From Clostridiaceae bacterium (lineage in GTDB: Bacteria > Bacillota > Clostridia > Saccharofermentanales > DTU023): 5,859 nt of DNA. Made by a program: the position numbers and the translations under genes. Below are positions 5,186 to 5,859 of the stretch, one piece after another. A model generated the notes under the pieces. The model worked only from the letters and a program-made list of their open reading frames with translations, made no database searches and was not told where the DNA came from. Positions within the stretch are counted from its first letter, which is position 1. The number at the start of each line of letters is the position of its first letter. The stretch covers positions 1 through 5,859 of the forward strand of contig JAAYEX010000153.1 in assembly GCA_012728535.1 (NCBI GenBank), read 5' to 3'.

Positions 5186-5859
5186 CTACCATTTAATACT
5201 GTTAGGGTCAAATTGCTGGCGCTTGCGCTTTCCACGCCTGCCTCCCATATTGCCAAATTGCTGCATTAGCTTAAGTGAGTCGTTATACTGGCGTACAACC
5301 TGATTTACTGCCTGTACACTGGTGCCTGAACCACTTGCTATACGTTTGCGGCGGCTGGCGTTAAGCAATTTAGGGTTTTCCCGTTCAGCCATTGTCATAG
5401 ACTGAATAATAGCACGCACAGAAACTAATTGATTCTCATCAACATCCAGATTTGCAGCCTTTCCACCAATGCCGGGAATCATGGAAAGCATGTCTTTAAT
5501 AGAGCCCATATTCTGAATCTGTTCGAGCTGCTCCAACATGTCTTGCATGGTAAAGCGATTCTGACGTAAACGGTCAAGACTTTTCTTCGCCTTTTCCTCA
5601 TCCAAAGTCTGTTCCGCTTTTTCAATTAATGAAAGCACATCACCCATACCGAGAATTCTGGATGCCAGGCGATCCGGATAAAAAGGTTCCACGTCTCCAA
5701 CCTGTTCACCTGTACCGATAACCTTAATCGGCTTGCCTGTCATTTTGCGGATGGAAAGCGCTGCACCGCCTCTGGCGTCACCGTCCAGCTTTGTCATGAT
5801 GAAGCCGTCCAGGCCGATCTGTTCTTCAAATTGACTGGCAATCTCCACTGCTTCCTGAC
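5186..5859 (-). CDS. ffh: Signal recognition particle GTPase Ffh, C-terminal half (5' end cut by window edge)
   Basis: The frame is open to the right edge. The 223 complete codons seen are about half of a usual 450-residue Ffh. The visible part starts inside the GTPase domain, with TKLDGDARGGAALS (fragment residues 22-35), which includes the G4 motif TKLD. PIKVIGTGE and VEPFYPDRLASRILGMGDVLSLIEKA follow and lead into the M domain. The M domain is rich in Met (MQDML, IQNMGSIKDMLSMIPGIG, QSMTMAE) and carries the 4.5S RNA-binding motif SRRKRIASGSGTS. The basic tail GGRRGKRKR is typical. Ffh with 4.5S RNA binds signal sequences emerging from the ribosome and hands them to FtsY at the membrane. 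A GTG at 5848 is only an internal Val codon: homology continues upstream of it (QEAVEIA), so the true start is outside. No intrinsic terminator separates ffh from rpsP. Confidence 0.97.
   Translation of the reverse strand, partial: QEAVEIASQFEEQIGLDGFIMTKLDGDARGGAALSIRKMTGKPIKVIGTGEQVGDVEPFYPDRLASRILGMGDVLSLIEKAEQTLDEEKAKKSLDRLRQNRFTMQDMLEQLEQIQNMGSIKDMLSMIPGIGGKAANLDVDENQLVSVRAIIQSMTMAERENPKLLNASRRKRIASGSGTSVQAVNQVVRQYNDSLKLMQQFGNMGGRRGKRKRQQFDPNSIKW

Noticed and set aside
5186..5848. GTG at 5848 as the start of a 220-residue protein
   Set aside because: Ffh homology continues upstream (Q-E-A before this Val) to the window edge, so it is an internal codon of a truncated gene.
1..5859. CRISPR array, insertion sequence, tRNA/rRNA genes or a defence system
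   Set aside because: No regularly spaced repeats, transposase-like frame, terminal repeats or RNA-gene sequences were seen. All supported genes are housekeeping except the truncated regulator.

Overview
The window is a stretch of bacterial chromosome, most likely from the Bacillota (Firmicutes). It carries the conserved translation and secretion cluster ffh - rpsP - khpA - rimM - trmD - rplS - rbgA - rnhB. This is the Bacillus/Clostridium order, but without the ylqD gene that Bacillus subtilis has between khpA and rimM. The strong AGGAGG-type ribosome binding sites and an L19-leader-like element before rplS fit the same group. The class or genus cannot be told from the sequence. Every gene I can support lies on the minus strand, so transcription runs from high to low coordinates. 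Both window edges cut a gene.

Layout in the direction of transcription: (1) 5859-5186, the C-terminal half of Ffh, the SRP GTPase. (2) 5127-4004, rpsP (bS16), khpA (KH-domain RNA-binding protein) and rimM (30S maturation factor), tightly packed with gaps of 3 bp or a 4-bp ATGA overlap. (3) 3977-3237, trmD, the tRNA m1G37 methyltransferase. (4) A 133-bp gap with a good sigma-A-type promoter and a structured L19-leader-like 5' UTR, then rplS (bL19) at 3103-2744. (5) A strong intrinsic terminator at 2686-2658, lying directly against the ribosome binding site of the next gene. (6) rbgA (2645-1758), a circularly permuted GTPase for 50S assembly, overlapping by 4 bp a fused RNase HII-YraN gene (1761-757). 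(7) A 133-bp gap with an operator-like inverted repeat, then a GntR/HutC-type regulator (623-1) that runs off the left edge and appears to start an unrelated accessory unit.

Most of the window is ordinary housekeeping. Genes 2 to 5 build and modify the translation apparatus: bS16 and RimM act in 30S assembly, TrmD protects the reading frame at tRNA position 37, and bL19 and RbgA act in the 50S subunit. Ffh targets nascent membrane proteins, RNase HII removes ribonucleotides from DNA, and YraN is a putative nuclease-fold protein. I found no mobile element, CRISPR array, tRNA, rRNA or obviously new system. The points most worth a second look are the RNase HII-YraN fusion, a -1-type slippery heptamer at the fusion junction whose -1 frame stops a few codons later, the loss of the NKxD (G4) motif in RbgA, and the terminator wedged between rplS and rbgA.
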